Made by a program: the position numbers and the translations under genes. Shown here one piece after another: positions 1 through 7,326 of a stretch of DNA of 12,654 nucleotides. The stretch lies in contig JARHYY010000065.1 in assembly GCA_029258405.1 (NCBI GenBank), forward strand, positions 1 to 12,654. The letters are read 5' to 3'. The notes beneath the pieces were generated by a model. That model ran no database searches. It was not told the origin of the DNA and was given only the letters and a program-made list of their open reading frames with translations. The DNA is from Helicobacteraceae bacterium (GTDB taxonomy: Bacteria; Campylobacterota; Campylobacteria; Campylobacterales; Helicobacteraceae). Position 1 is the stretch's first letter; every line of letters starts with the position of its first letter.

Positions 1-2397
1 CTCCACAATACCACCTGCATCTTTTCTTGATTGTTGGCTTGATTGCACTAAGATGCCCTTTCCTGATTCAAGAAGGCTGTGCCAATCATGCTTTTTTAAT
101 AATATGCCATTTTGTATGCTTCTTTCATAGTTTGCTTCAATCTCATGGCTTTGCTTTATTGTGTCAAAATCTATGCTTTCTTGCTTTATTGGTTGTCGTG
201 AAATATGTATGTTTAATGTGCTTGAAGGCTTCATGTTAAAGCTCTCTTTTGTTCTAAATTCTGGGAAGTCTTCATGTGGCTTTATGCTGTATTGTGAAAA
301 TGTTTGGTAATAAAGACCATTCCAATAGGTTTTTACATAAAAGCCTTTATGTGATAAACGCTTTAATTGGGAATATACAAAATATCTATTATGGCAGTTT
401 GTAATTTCAATGTCTAAATTATCATGATTTTCCATATAATCAAGGGCATAGGCGATAATTATTTGTATATGGCATAATATGCTATGATTATTGAGATTAA
501 CTTGAATCTTGTTTTGTGTTGTATTGATTGATATTTCATTGTTGTTATTTTTTAAATAGGGCAATGCTTTTAAGAAATGTTTTAATCCATCAAGCCCTGC
601 CATTTCTAAATTAATCACCATAGTTGCGATTAAGTCTGGTTCTCCTAAGCTTAATTTTAAGGAATTAAATGCCTTGATACATGCTGCTTTTAATTCATTC
701 CTTGAAACATATATTTCATCTTGAGAAATTGCATAAATACTTTTTGCATCTTCATCTGGAATTAGGGGGAATAGCCATTCATTAGGATGCAATTCATCTA
801 TTAATGGTGCTCCTTGAAAAAGCGTTACTTGCACCCACCTATCAGATCGTGGATCATATTTTGTTGCCCCAAACATTGCTAACTTTGCTCTTAAAAGATG
901 CATAGGGAGAAAATCCTTGCTTAAAATATTTGTTTGTATATCCCCCATTACGCAATTGCCCATAGTCCAAACTCTTCTTGCAATAGTGCTAAATGATGGA
1001 TGAGAAAGCAAAAATGTGCTAATGCTTTTAAGTTCATCTTCATGTTTTATTGCATTATAAAACTTTGATACCTGCCTTGCAATGTCTAATGGTTGCTCTA
1101 ACTCATCACCTTCATCAATGCCTCTTATACCAAGTCTTGGCTCTTCTTTTTCTTCAGAGATATACCAAAACCAATAATTATTATCTGGTTTTGAAAAATC
1201 AATACACAAAGCCCATGAATATTTGTTTTCTAATATATCTTTTAATTGTTTTATACTTACACCAATTAATTCTAAAGGTGTTTCATCAATAGTCATATGT
1301 TGTTCATGTATATCTACAATATCTGGATAAAGCTCTATTAAGCATACATTAAGCACTTCTTGTGCTTCTAATGAATGTTTTTGTGCAAGATTCAATATGT
1401 CCTGCCATGTTTTTAATGTTTTATCTTGTTTGATTTCTTGCATAATATGTGTTATATCTTCTGATGCTATTTTGTTTATCTTATCTTGCCTTTCATCAAT
1501 AGTTATTACTTGTTTTAAATGCTTACTAGCTCTTTTTAAATATGAGAATAGCTCTTTTGTTTTATGCTCTGATATATTTTGTGCTAAAACTTTTGCTAAG
1601 GCATTTTCTCTTTGGTAAAGCCAATTATCTACAACTTTTGGGTGTTTTATTAAATATGGTGCCATTCCAAGCCCTGTGGCATTGCCTACACCTAAATATC
1701 TTTGTATTTCTTTATTTAATGTAACAGCTTTGCCTTTTCCCCTATGTTTAGCAATATAATTCGCCCAATCAATGCTAAATTGCCTTACAATATATACCGC
1801 ACACATTTCTGCAGAAAAGGATTGAGCAAAATCACCATTTTTTTGTAGATTATCAAAATCCGAAATACCAAATTTTCCGCTACCATATACCGCAGTGGTT
1901 CGCAATATGTATCCAACTTTTGCAAGTTCTCTAAGGCTTGGTTGCTTACCCTCACTCAAAGAATCTACTATATAATCAAATACTCTTACACTTTTATTTG
2001 CCCTAGCTAACACAAATGCTTTGTTGAAATTTCTTCCTGCTTCTTGCAATGGGACATTGCTTTTTAGAATCTCTAAAAGCTCTTTAGGCACATCGCCATT
2101 GATAAATGTAAAGGTAACATCCCATTTATTAGCAATTACCCTATCATTTCTCTCTTCATCTTTAATATAATTTGTAAATATAACAAGATTATAGATTCCA
2201 TTTGCAGTCTTTACCTCATAAATTACTTCTCCATATCCATTTGCATCTAGATCCCATAAAGATAATTTTACACTCCATTTCTCTTTAGCCATTTTTCGTA
2301 TTAAAGAACGAGTAAAACTAATCCTTGATTGGTGCATTGAGCCTAATCTCTCTAAAGACATAACAACTTCTGGTTTTCTTAAAACAATATTTTGCAT
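1..2397 (-). CDS. Large protein of unknown family, 3' end beyond the window
   Basis: An uninterrupted frame of 799 codons runs from an ATG at 2397 to the left edge without a stop, so the protein is longer than 799 residues. The start is supported by AGGAGA about 7 nt upstream. I do not recognise the family. There is no signal peptide and no obvious membrane segment, so it is probably cytosolic. The first 60 residues are basic. Residues of about 75-260 hold conserved-looking stretches (NVPLQEAGRNFNKAF, LRTTAVYGSGKFG, YLGVGNATGLGMAPYL), which look like a structured core. A Lys/Glu-rich, probably helical part follows, then a Trp/Tyr-rich segment (NNYWFWYISEEKEEPR) and WTMGNCVMGD. An Asn-rich linker lies near residues 600-630. 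The visible end has a Ser/Gln/Arg-rich stretch (ILVQSSQQSRKDAGG). It is the last visible gene of the minus-strand block, 114 nt after the transporter. Base composition matches its neighbours, so there is no sign of recent transfer. The coding call is firm; the function is unknown. Confidence 0.9.
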   Translation of the reverse strand, partial: MQNIVLRKPEVVMSLERLGSMHQSRISFTRSLIRKMAKEKWSVKLSLWDLDANGYGEVIYEVKTANGIYNLVIFTNYIKDEERNDRVIANKWDVTFTFINGDVPKELLEILKSNVPLQEAGRNFNKAFVLARANKSVRVFDYIVDSLSEGKQPSLRELAKVGYILRTTAVYGSGKFGISDFDNLQKNGDFAQSFSAEMCAVYIVRQFSIDWANYIAKHRGKGKAVTLNKEIQRYLGVGNATGLGMAPYLIKHPKVVDNWLYQRENALAKVLAQNISEHKTKELFSYLKRASKHLKQVITIDERQDKINKIASEDITHIMQEIKQDKTLKTWQDILNLAQKHSLEAQEVLNVCLIELYPDIVDIHEQHMTIDETPLELIGVSIKQLKDILENKYSWALCIDFSKPDNNYWFWYISEEKEEPRLGIRGIDEGDELEQPLDIARQVSKFYNAIKHEDELKSISTFLLSHPSFSTIARRVWTMGNCVMGDIQTNILSKDFLPMHLLRAKLAMFGATKYDPRSDRWVQVTLFQGAPLIDELHPNEWLFPLIPDEDAKSIYAISQDEIYVSRNELKAACIKAFNSLKLSLGEPDLIATMVINLEMAGLDGLKHFLKALPYLKNNNNEISINTTQNKIQVNLNNHSILCHIQIIIAYALDYMENHDNLDIEITNCHNRYFVYSQLKRLSHKGFYVKTYWNGLYYQTFSQYSIKPHEDFPEFRTKESFNMKPSSTLNIHISRQPIKQESIDFDTIKQSHEIEANYERSIQNGILLKKHDWHSLLESGKGILVQSSQQSRKDAGGIVE

Positions 2398-2511
2398 ACA
2401 ATATCTCCTATTATTTGGTATTTATATAATAACTTTGGATTCTAATGTATAGAATCCGCCTAAACAATGCTCTCCCCTAGCTATGCTTTTATGATATTTT
2501 CATAGTAACTC
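2398..2511 (-). other. Spacer between transporter gene and large unknown gene, with hairpin
   Basis: This 114-nt gap is much longer than the 8-19 nt gaps elsewhere in the block. It holds a perfect inverted repeat at 2437-2457, an 8-bp stem (GGATTCTA / TAGAATCC) with a 5-nt loop. On the transcribed minus strand the stem is followed by AAAG and then AT-rich sequence, not a T-run, so it is not a classical terminator. AT-rich sequence between the hairpin and the start at 2397 (TTATTATATAAAT on the minus strand) could carry a -10 element. AGGAGA just before 2397 is a good ribosome site. The gap could attenuate or stabilise the transcript, or give the large gene its own promoter. Confidence 0.5.
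2437..2457. repeat. Perfect 8-bp inverted repeat (hairpin)
   Basis: GGATTCTA, a 5-nt loop (ATGTA) and TAGAATCC pair completely. It lies about 40 nt upstream of the large unknown gene and 54 nt after the transporter stop. No T-tract follows on either strand, so a role as operator or as an RNA-stabilising hairpin is more likely than intrinsic termination. Confidence 0.5.
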
Positions 2512-4032
2512 CTATCGCAAGTTTTGTTCATCTGCCATTGTTTCTGCAATTTGCACAGCATTCCATAATGGTGGCAATAATATAAGAGATACAGGCACAG
2601 CAGCAATAACGATAAATGATTGCAATGCGGATATGCTTCCTTCTCCTATGGATATGAGTATAATTGCTAATACACCCATTAAGATGCCCCAAAACATTTT
2701 AAGCCATGCACTAGGCTCTGTATGCCCACTGATAATAACACTCATTGTATAAGTCATTGAATCCCCTGTTGTTATAATAAATATTGCAGCAAGAATCAAA
2801 AATAATGTTGAAATTATTAAAGGTAATGGGAGTGATTGTGTTATTGCAAGTAATGCAGCGGGTATATTAAAGCCTTCAAATGCAGTGCTTATGCTACCGG
2901 GGACATGTATTTCAAAATAGATTCCAGCACCACCAACAATAGTAAACCAAAACATTGTGATTATTGGAGCACAGATGCTAACAGCTATGATGAGCTCTCT
3001 AATAGTTCTCCCTCGTGTTATTCTTGCAATAAATATAGCCATAACAGGACCATAACCAAGAAACCAACCCCAAAAGAATATTGTCCAGCTAGCAAGCCAT
3101 GCGGTATCCCCTCTAAAGGTAGCCATTGGTATAAAATTTTGCACTGCTGCACCTAAGCCTTGCACATAAGCATTTACAATAAAGTCTGTTGGACCAAATA
3201 AGAATATATAAAACATAAGCCCTACGGCTAAAATTACATTCCATCTACTAAGCACTTGAATACCTTTTGTTAATCCTCTTAATGATGATATTGTGTAAAT
3301 CAATATTGCAAGAATTATGATTATTGATTGTGTTGTGAAATTATCATTAATTTTAAATAAAAGATTGAGTGCATAAGATATTTGCAAACCTAAAAAGCCA
3401 ATAGGTCCAATAGTGCCAGCAGCAACCGCTACAATACAGCAAGCATCGATAGCAGAGCCAATAGGTCCATAAATAACCCTATCTCCAAATATGGGATAGA
3501 GAATTGTTCGTGGTTTTAATGGTAGGTTTTTTTCATAGTGTAAATACATAAGTATAATAGTTGTTAATGTCCCAAGTATAGCCCATGCTAAAAACCCCCA
3601 ATGCAAATATGATTGAGAGAGTGCATTTATGGCTTTTTTGAATACATTTGCTTCATCGCCATATATGGGCGGGGGTGCAACAAAATGTGCAATTGGCTCT
3701 CCAGCAGCCCAAAATACACCACCACCAGCAAGCAATGTGCACATGATGATAGCCACCCATTGGAATGTACTCATTTCAGGTTTATCAAGCTTCCCTAATC
3801 TTACGCCGCCGGTTCTGCCCCAGCTAAGGCTAATCCCAATGGCAAATGTAGCAAATAATAAAAATTGCCAATATGCACCAAAATATTTTGTAGAAAATGA
3901 GAAGCCAGAATTAACTACATTACTTAAAACTTTTGAATCAAATAGGGCTAAAATGATAAATATCATTAAAAACCCGCTACTAAGCACCAGAGCTAATATG
4001 TCAATTTTGCATTCTTTTTTATCGCCTTTCAT
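2512..4032 (-). CDS. BCCT-family (betaine/carnitine/choline-type) transporter
   Basis: This 506-residue protein has the length and about 12 hydrophobic segments of BCCT carriers, which import or exchange quaternary-ammonium compounds and related osmolytes or nutrients at the inner membrane. The family signature is at residues 317-346: WTIFFWGWFLGYGP followed by FIARITRGRTIREL. The Gly-rich first core helix (AGGGVFWAAGEP, 102-113) and the later TTGDSMTYTMS (421-431) fit the LeuT-fold ion and substrate site. By position, W145 and W150 correspond to BetP W189 and W194. The BetP Tyr197 position is L153, BetP Trp374 is F324, and BetP Trp377 is Y327 (CaiT also has Tyr there). The aromatic box is therefore altered and the substrate cannot be named. 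No long regulatory C-terminal tail of the BetP type is present; the protein ends soon after the last membrane segment. The ATG at 4032 has AAGGG upstream and lies 19 nt after the M19 gene, so it is probably co-transcribed. The family is certain, the substrate unknown. Confidence 0.95.
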   Translation of the reverse strand: MKGDKKECKIDILALVLSSGFLMIFIILALFDSKVLSNVVNSGFSFSTKYFGAYWQFLLFATFAIGISLSWGRTGGVRLGKLDKPEMSTFQWVAIIMCTLLAGGGVFWAAGEPIAHFVAPPPIYGDEANVFKKAINALSQSYLHWGFLAWAILGTLTTIILMYLHYEKNLPLKPRTILYPIFGDRVIYGPIGSAIDACCIVAVAAGTIGPIGFLGLQISYALNLLFKINDNFTTQSIIIILAILIYTISSLRGLTKGIQVLSRWNVILAVGLMFYIFLFGPTDFIVNAYVQGLGAAVQNFIPMATFRGDTAWLASWTIFFWGWFLGYGPVMAIFIARITRGRTIRELIIAVSICAPIITMFWFTIVGGAGIYFEIHVPGSISTAFEGFNIPAALLAITQSLPLPLIISTLFLILAAIFIITTGDSMTYTMSVIISGHTEPSAWLKMFWGILMGVLAIILISIGEGSISALQSFIVIAAVPVSLILLPPLWNAVQIAETMADEQNLR

Positions 4033-4051
4033 GTATTATCCCTTATATTGA

Positions 4052-5041
4052 TTATATTTGTGGTTTTAAACCCTTGTCTAAAAAGTTAAGCCAATTTTTG
4101 CCTAAGATTTTTGAAACTTCTTTTTCGTTAAAACCATGTTGTAATAAGCCTTCATGAATATTTTCCATACCTTTTTCATCGCAAAACCAAGTTAAATCTT
4201 TTGGCCAGTTTGCATTAGATGCAGAACCTTCGCCATAATCCATTTCTTTTGACCATCTACCATTTCGCATCCACTCTAAAATTGATATATCTTGATTTTT
4301 GCATAAATCGCTACCTATTGCTAAATGATCTATGCCTATCATATCCGCACTTTTAGCTATCATCTTGCAAAAATCTTGCAATGTGCAATTGCTCCCATTT
4401 GGTAAATGGAAAGGGTATAATGAAAATCCAATCAAGCCGCCTCTTTTTGCAAGGGCTTTTATTACCTCATCGCTTTTATTACGCAAAGCATTATGTGCAA
4501 AAGTTGGATTTGCATGTGAAATGCAAATAGGTCTTGATGAAATATCAATTGCTTCTAGTGTTGATCGTTGAGAGCTATGCGACATATCAATAATCATGCC
4601 AACGCGATTCATCTCTGCTATTGCTTGTCTCCCAAATCTTGTAATGCCACTATCCTCTTTTTCATAACAACCAGTGGCTAAAAGGCTTTGATTATTATAG
4701 GTGAGCTGCATAATGAGCAACCCAAGCTTTCGCATAACAGGGATAAGCCCTATTTCATCTTCAATAGGTGAGCAATTTTGCGCGCCAAAAAAGATGCCAA
4801 CTAGCCCCTTTTCTTTTGCTAAGATAATATCATCTGCACTCATAACAGGCATAATCAAATCAGCATTATTTTCAAAGAATCTATCCCATTGCGCAAACCT
4901 ACTTAAAGTTTCTCTTGCATTTTCATGATATACAAGTGTAATATGCACTGCACTTAGTTTGCTATTTTTAAGAAAAGTAAAATACTCTCTATCCCATTTG
5001 CAATATTGTAAGCCATCAATAATTATTTCATTTGCAAACAT
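4052..5041 (-). CDS. Peptidase M19 (membrane dipeptidase) family protein with altered metal site
   Basis: This 329-residue protein matches the M19/renal-dipeptidase family, amidohydrolase-fold enzymes that cleave dipeptides with two zinc ions. Family features are IDMSHSS (H155), ISHANP (H176), RNKSDE (R187), AIGSDL (D245) and the C-terminal GKNWLNF. The other half of the site is not canonical. The N-terminal DGHxD becomes DGLQY (residues 9-13), so the His-x-Asp ligands are Leu and Tyr. The bridging Glu region reads FFGAQN (84-89), with Ala/Gln in place of Glu. The usual LTH reads LTY (Y115). The protein may bind one metal or none and may act on something other than an ordinary dipeptide. No signal peptide is present, so it should be cytosolic. 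The ATG at 5041 is preferred over an in-frame start at 5200 because the longer form would be translated across the dehydrogenase 3' end, and TAAGG lies 6 nt upstream of 5041. The gap to the dehydrogenase gene is 8 nt. Fold confidence is high; activity is uncertain. Confidence 0.93.
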   Translation of the reverse strand: MFANEIIIDGLQYCKWDREYFTFLKNSKLSAVHITLVYHENARETLSRFAQWDRFFENNADLIMPVMSADDIILAKEKGLVGIFFGAQNCSPIEDEIGLIPVMRKLGLLIMQLTYNNQSLLATGCYEKEDSGITRFGRQAIAEMNRVGMIIDMSHSSQRSTLEAIDISSRPICISHANPTFAHNALRNKSDEVIKALAKRGGLIGFSLYPFHLPNGSNCTLQDFCKMIAKSADMIGIDHLAIGSDLCKNQDISILEWMRNGRWSKEMDYGEGSASNANWPKDLTWFCDEKGMENIHEGLLQHGFNEKEVSKILGKNWLNFLDKGLKPQI

Positions 5042-5052
5042 GGTATGCCTTA
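5042..5052 (-). promoter_or_regulatory. Ribosome binding site that fixes the M19 start
   Basis: On the minus strand, TAAGG at 5052-5048 overlaps the TAA stop of the dehydrogenase gene and lies 6 nt before the ATG at 5041. This supports translational coupling of the two genes and the short M19 start over the longer in-frame one. Confidence 0.6.
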
Positions 5053-6495
5053 GTATGGTTTTACATAAGTAGTTTTTACAATGGTGTAAAACTCTTTTGC
5101 ATAGCTGCCTTGTTCTCTTGGTCCAAAGCTTGATTGCTTTCTCCCTCCAAAAGGCACATGGTAGTCTGTCCCAGCGGTTGGTAAATTTATCATTACACAA
5201 CCACTTTTTACTTCTTTTTTGAATATACTTGCATTTTTAAGGCTTGTTGTAATGATTCCAGCTGTTAAACCAAACCTTGTATCATTTACTTTAGCTATAG
5301 CCTCATCTAAATCTTTGACTTTGATAGCACAAGCAAGTGGTGCAAAAATCTCCTCTTGATTAATATCCCATTCATTTTTTGTATCTACAAAAAGCGTTGG
5401 AGACATATAGTAACCATCTTTTGATAGGTTTAATTTTTCACCGCCAAATGCTAATGTAGCACCTAAATCTTTTGCCCTTTGTATCCATTTAAAATTTGAT
5501 TCAAATTGTGCCTTATCAGCTACAGGACCCATAAATACACCATCATCAAGACAATGCCCTACCTTTAAAGTAGCCATTTTAGATTTGAGTTTATCAATAA
5601 ATTCATCATAAACTTTTTCTGTTATAATCAAGCGAGAACTAGCTGTGCATTTTTGCCCTGTTCCAGAAAATGCACCCATAATCGCACAATCAACCGCTAC
5701 ATTAATATCTGCATCATCTGTTATTACAAGAGCATTTTTGCTACCCATCTCTAATTGACATTTCACAAAATGAGCTGAAGTAGCTACTGCTATTCTCCTG
5801 CCTGTTTCAACAGAGCCAGTAAAAGAGAGTGCATTAATATCGCTTGAATTAATAAGGGCTTCTCCAACCTCTTTACCACTTCCTAGCACTAAGTTAAATA
5901 CCCCTTTTGGTAACCCTTGTTTATCTATAATATCTGCTAATATTATCGCTGAAGCAGGAGTAAGATTTGCAGGTTTCCAAATGACTGCATTACCAAAGCA
6001 TAGTGCAGGAGCAATTTTCCAAGAAGCAGTAGCAAGGGGAAAATTCCAAGGTGATATAATGCCTACAACACCTACTGCCTCTCGTGTAATCTCTACATCT
6101 ACCAAAGCCCTAACTGATGCTGCATTTTCACCAATTTGTCTTAAGACTTCACCTGCATAATATTGAAAGAATTGCCCAGAGCGAAACGCTTCTCCTTTAC
6201 CTTCTAGCTTTGTTTTGCCCTCTTCAAGAGAGATTATCTCACCTATTTCATCACATCTTGAAATAAGCTCACTACCTATATTATGCAATATCTTAGCCTT
6301 TTCTTCTAGGGCTGTTTTTTCCCATGCTTTTTGAGAATCTTTTGCCGCACTAATTGCTTGATAAACTTGATCTTTGCTTGCTTGTGCTACATCACCAATG
6401 TTATGCGAAATATCTGAAGGATTGATATTTTGTATTGTAGATACGCCTTCATGCCATGTGCCATTAATATATAAACCTTTTGTATAATCTAACAT
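5050..6495 (-). CDS. Aldehyde dehydrogenase, 2-oxoglutarate-semialdehyde dehydrogenase-like
   Basis: This 481-residue protein is a full-length NAD(P)-dependent aldehyde dehydrogenase, which oxidises an aldehyde to the acid in the cytosol. The catalytic set is intact: N151 in SPWNFP, K174 in WKPA, E249 in LEMGSKN, C283 in GTGQKCTASS and E382 in EEIFAP. The C-terminal pattern (LPTAGTDYHVPFGGRK then SSFGPREQG, about 438-463) resembles enzymes acting on 2-oxoglutarate semialdehyde or succinate semialdehyde-type substrates. These serve in pentose, sugar-acid and hydroxyproline breakdown. The exact aldehyde is inferred from resemblance only; a semialdehyde or aminoaldehyde released by a neighbouring enzyme is equally possible. 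The start at 6495 has a strong AAGGAG about 7 nt upstream. The gene begins 12 nt after ridA and ends 8 nt before the M19 gene, so it is co-transcribed with both. Confidence 0.95.
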   Translation of the reverse strand: MLDYTKGLYINGTWHEGVSTIQNINPSDISHNIGDVAQASKDQVYQAISAAKDSQKAWEKTALEEKAKILHNIGSELISRCDEIGEIISLEEGKTKLEGKGEAFRSGQFFQYYAGEVLRQIGENAASVRALVDVEITREAVGVVGIISPWNFPLATASWKIAPALCFGNAVIWKPANLTPASAIILADIIDKQGLPKGVFNLVLGSGKEVGEALINSSDINALSFTGSVETGRRIAVATSAHFVKCQLEMGSKNALVITDDADINVAVDCAIMGAFSGTGQKCTASSRLIITEKVYDEFIDKLKSKMATLKVGHCLDDGVFMGPVADKAQFESNFKWIQRAKDLGATLAFGGEKLNLSKDGYYMSPTLFVDTKNEWDINQEEIFAPLACAIKVKDLDEAIAKVNDTRFGLTAGIITTSLKNASIFKKEVKSGCVMINLPTAGTDYHVPFGGRKQSSFGPREQGSYAKEFYTIVKTTYVKPY

Positions 6496-6507
6496 AATAA
6501 CTCCTTA

Positions 6508-6891
6508 TTAATCTCTTACTTGTGCATAAACAATAAATTCAACTAACATTTCTTCTCTTGCAAGAGAAGCGACTACAACAGCTGCACGATTAGGATATGG
6601 TGCATTAAAATATTTTGCATATATTTCATTGACTATTGCTAAATCTTCCCTTTTTGTTACATAAATTAATACTTGCAGAACATCATCTAATGTAGCCTTA
6701 GCAGATTCTAATGTATGTATAAGGTTTTTAAATGTTTGCTCTGTTTGTTCCTTTATGCCACCAGATACAACAACACCTTTTTCATCAATAGGTATTTGTG
6801 CGGTATATAAAACACCATTTGCACTAATAGCCCATTCTAATGGTGCTTTAGAAGCAAATAGATTTGTTTTAATAGCCTTTTTACAACCCAT
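6508..6891 (-). CDS. RidA/YjgF/UK114-family protein (reactive imine/enamine deaminase)
   Basis: This 127-residue protein has the size and pattern of RidA-family trimers, which hydrolyse reactive 2-aminoacrylate-type enamines and imines to ketoacids plus ammonia, or act in specific catabolic steps. The carboxylate-binding Arg is R102 in PNRAAVVVASL, and the conserved Glu is E118 in VEFIVYA. The N-terminal part (GVLYTAQIPID, about 26-36) matches the family strand holding the pocket. RidA relatives often sit in amino-acid or amine catabolic operons, where they deal with an unstable nitrogen-bearing intermediate; its place as the first gene here fits that. The ATG at 6891 has GAGGAG about 7 nt upstream. 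Whether it is the general housekeeping RidA or a pathway-specific relative cannot be told from this sequence, but its operon position argues for the latter. Confidence 0.93.
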   Translation of the reverse strand: MGCKKAIKTNLFASKAPLEWAISANGVLYTAQIPIDEKGVVVSGGIKEQTEQTFKNLIHTLESAKATLDDVLQVLIYVTKREDLAIVNEIYAKYFNAPYPNRAAVVVASLAREEMLVEFIVYAQVRD

Positions 6892-6921
6892 GAAAACTCC
6901 TCATAAAAATAAATATGTTAT

Positions 6922-6995
6922 TAGTATATATAAAAGATACTTATAATGAACTTAATATATTTAATATATATATTAATTATATATACTAGTATCTT
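6922..6995. repeat. Cluster of inverted repeats, possible divergent operator
   Basis: TAGTATATATAA (6922-6933) is the exact reverse complement of TTATATATACTA (6977-6988). AAGATACT (6934-6941) is the reverse complement of AGTATCTT (6988-6995). Between them lies a 16-bp perfect palindrome, TTAATATATATATTAA (6961-6976). ATACTAGTAT (6983-6992) is itself a perfect 10-bp palindrome. The two long pairs are not nested, so this looks like repeated half-sites in DNA rather than one RNA hairpin. AT richness makes chance palindromes likely for the pure-AT part, but the G/C-containing AGTAT/ATACT motifs recur in both flanks. Confidence 0.4.
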
Positions 6996-7295
6996 ATAGC
7001 TTGTTTTATGGGAGTATAAATGTATTGATTTATGTTGTTATAATGATATTGAAGTATTTTTGGTTATGCTATCGAATTAAAATTTTTAAAAACTTTGTTA
7101 TCTTTGTTGTATTTTTAGTATTTGTGTGCATATATTTGTTTATATTTCAATGTTGTTTTGTGATATTTTTAATTAAGATTTAGGATTTCTATGTTTCATT
7201 ATGGGGAATATTTTTTTATGATACTTAAAGTTACATAAAGTGTTTTTTAAGAAGTGAATAAAATTATAATGCATAGTTCCTATTGACGAAAGGCT

Positions 7296-7301
7296 TATAA
7301 T
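7296..7301 (+). promoter_or_regulatory. Candidate -10 box for putA-putP
   Basis: A perfect TATAAT lies about 30 nt upstream of the putA start, preceded by T/A-rich sequence, as is usual for epsilonproteobacterial promoters, which lack a conserved -35. A second TATAAT at 7265-7270 is an alternative. Confidence 0.4.
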
Positions 7302-7326
7302 TGCTGTAAAATTTTAGTAATTAAAT

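Noticed and set aside
27..1724. Several plus-strand frames of 60-80 residues
   Set aside because: They lie opposite the continuous minus-strand frame of the large unknown protein and are Leu/Cys/Phe-rich shadows without ribosome sites.
1838..1847. Seven-base T/A run inside the large gene as a phase-variation tract (a similar run is near 3527 in the transporter)
   Set aside because: Runs of seven A/T are common at this base composition. No long G/C tract or dinucleotide repeat is present, and the frames are intact.
3629..4051. 140-residue plus-strand frame opposite the transporter gene
   Set aside because: It is antisense to a clear BCCT gene, has no recognisable motif and no good ribosome site.
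5042..5200. In-frame 53-residue N-terminal extension of the M19 protein
   Set aside because: It lies wholly within the 3' end of the dehydrogenase gene, has Cys/Arg/Trp-rich composition typical of an out-of-frame reading, and the family N terminus begins at the ATG at 5041, which has its own TAAGG site.
7001..7183. 60-residue hydrophobic frame on the plus strand in the intergenic region
   Set aside because: It starts with TTG, has no ribosome site, and its Phe/Ile/Val-rich composition is what very AT-rich, T-biased DNA gives by chance.
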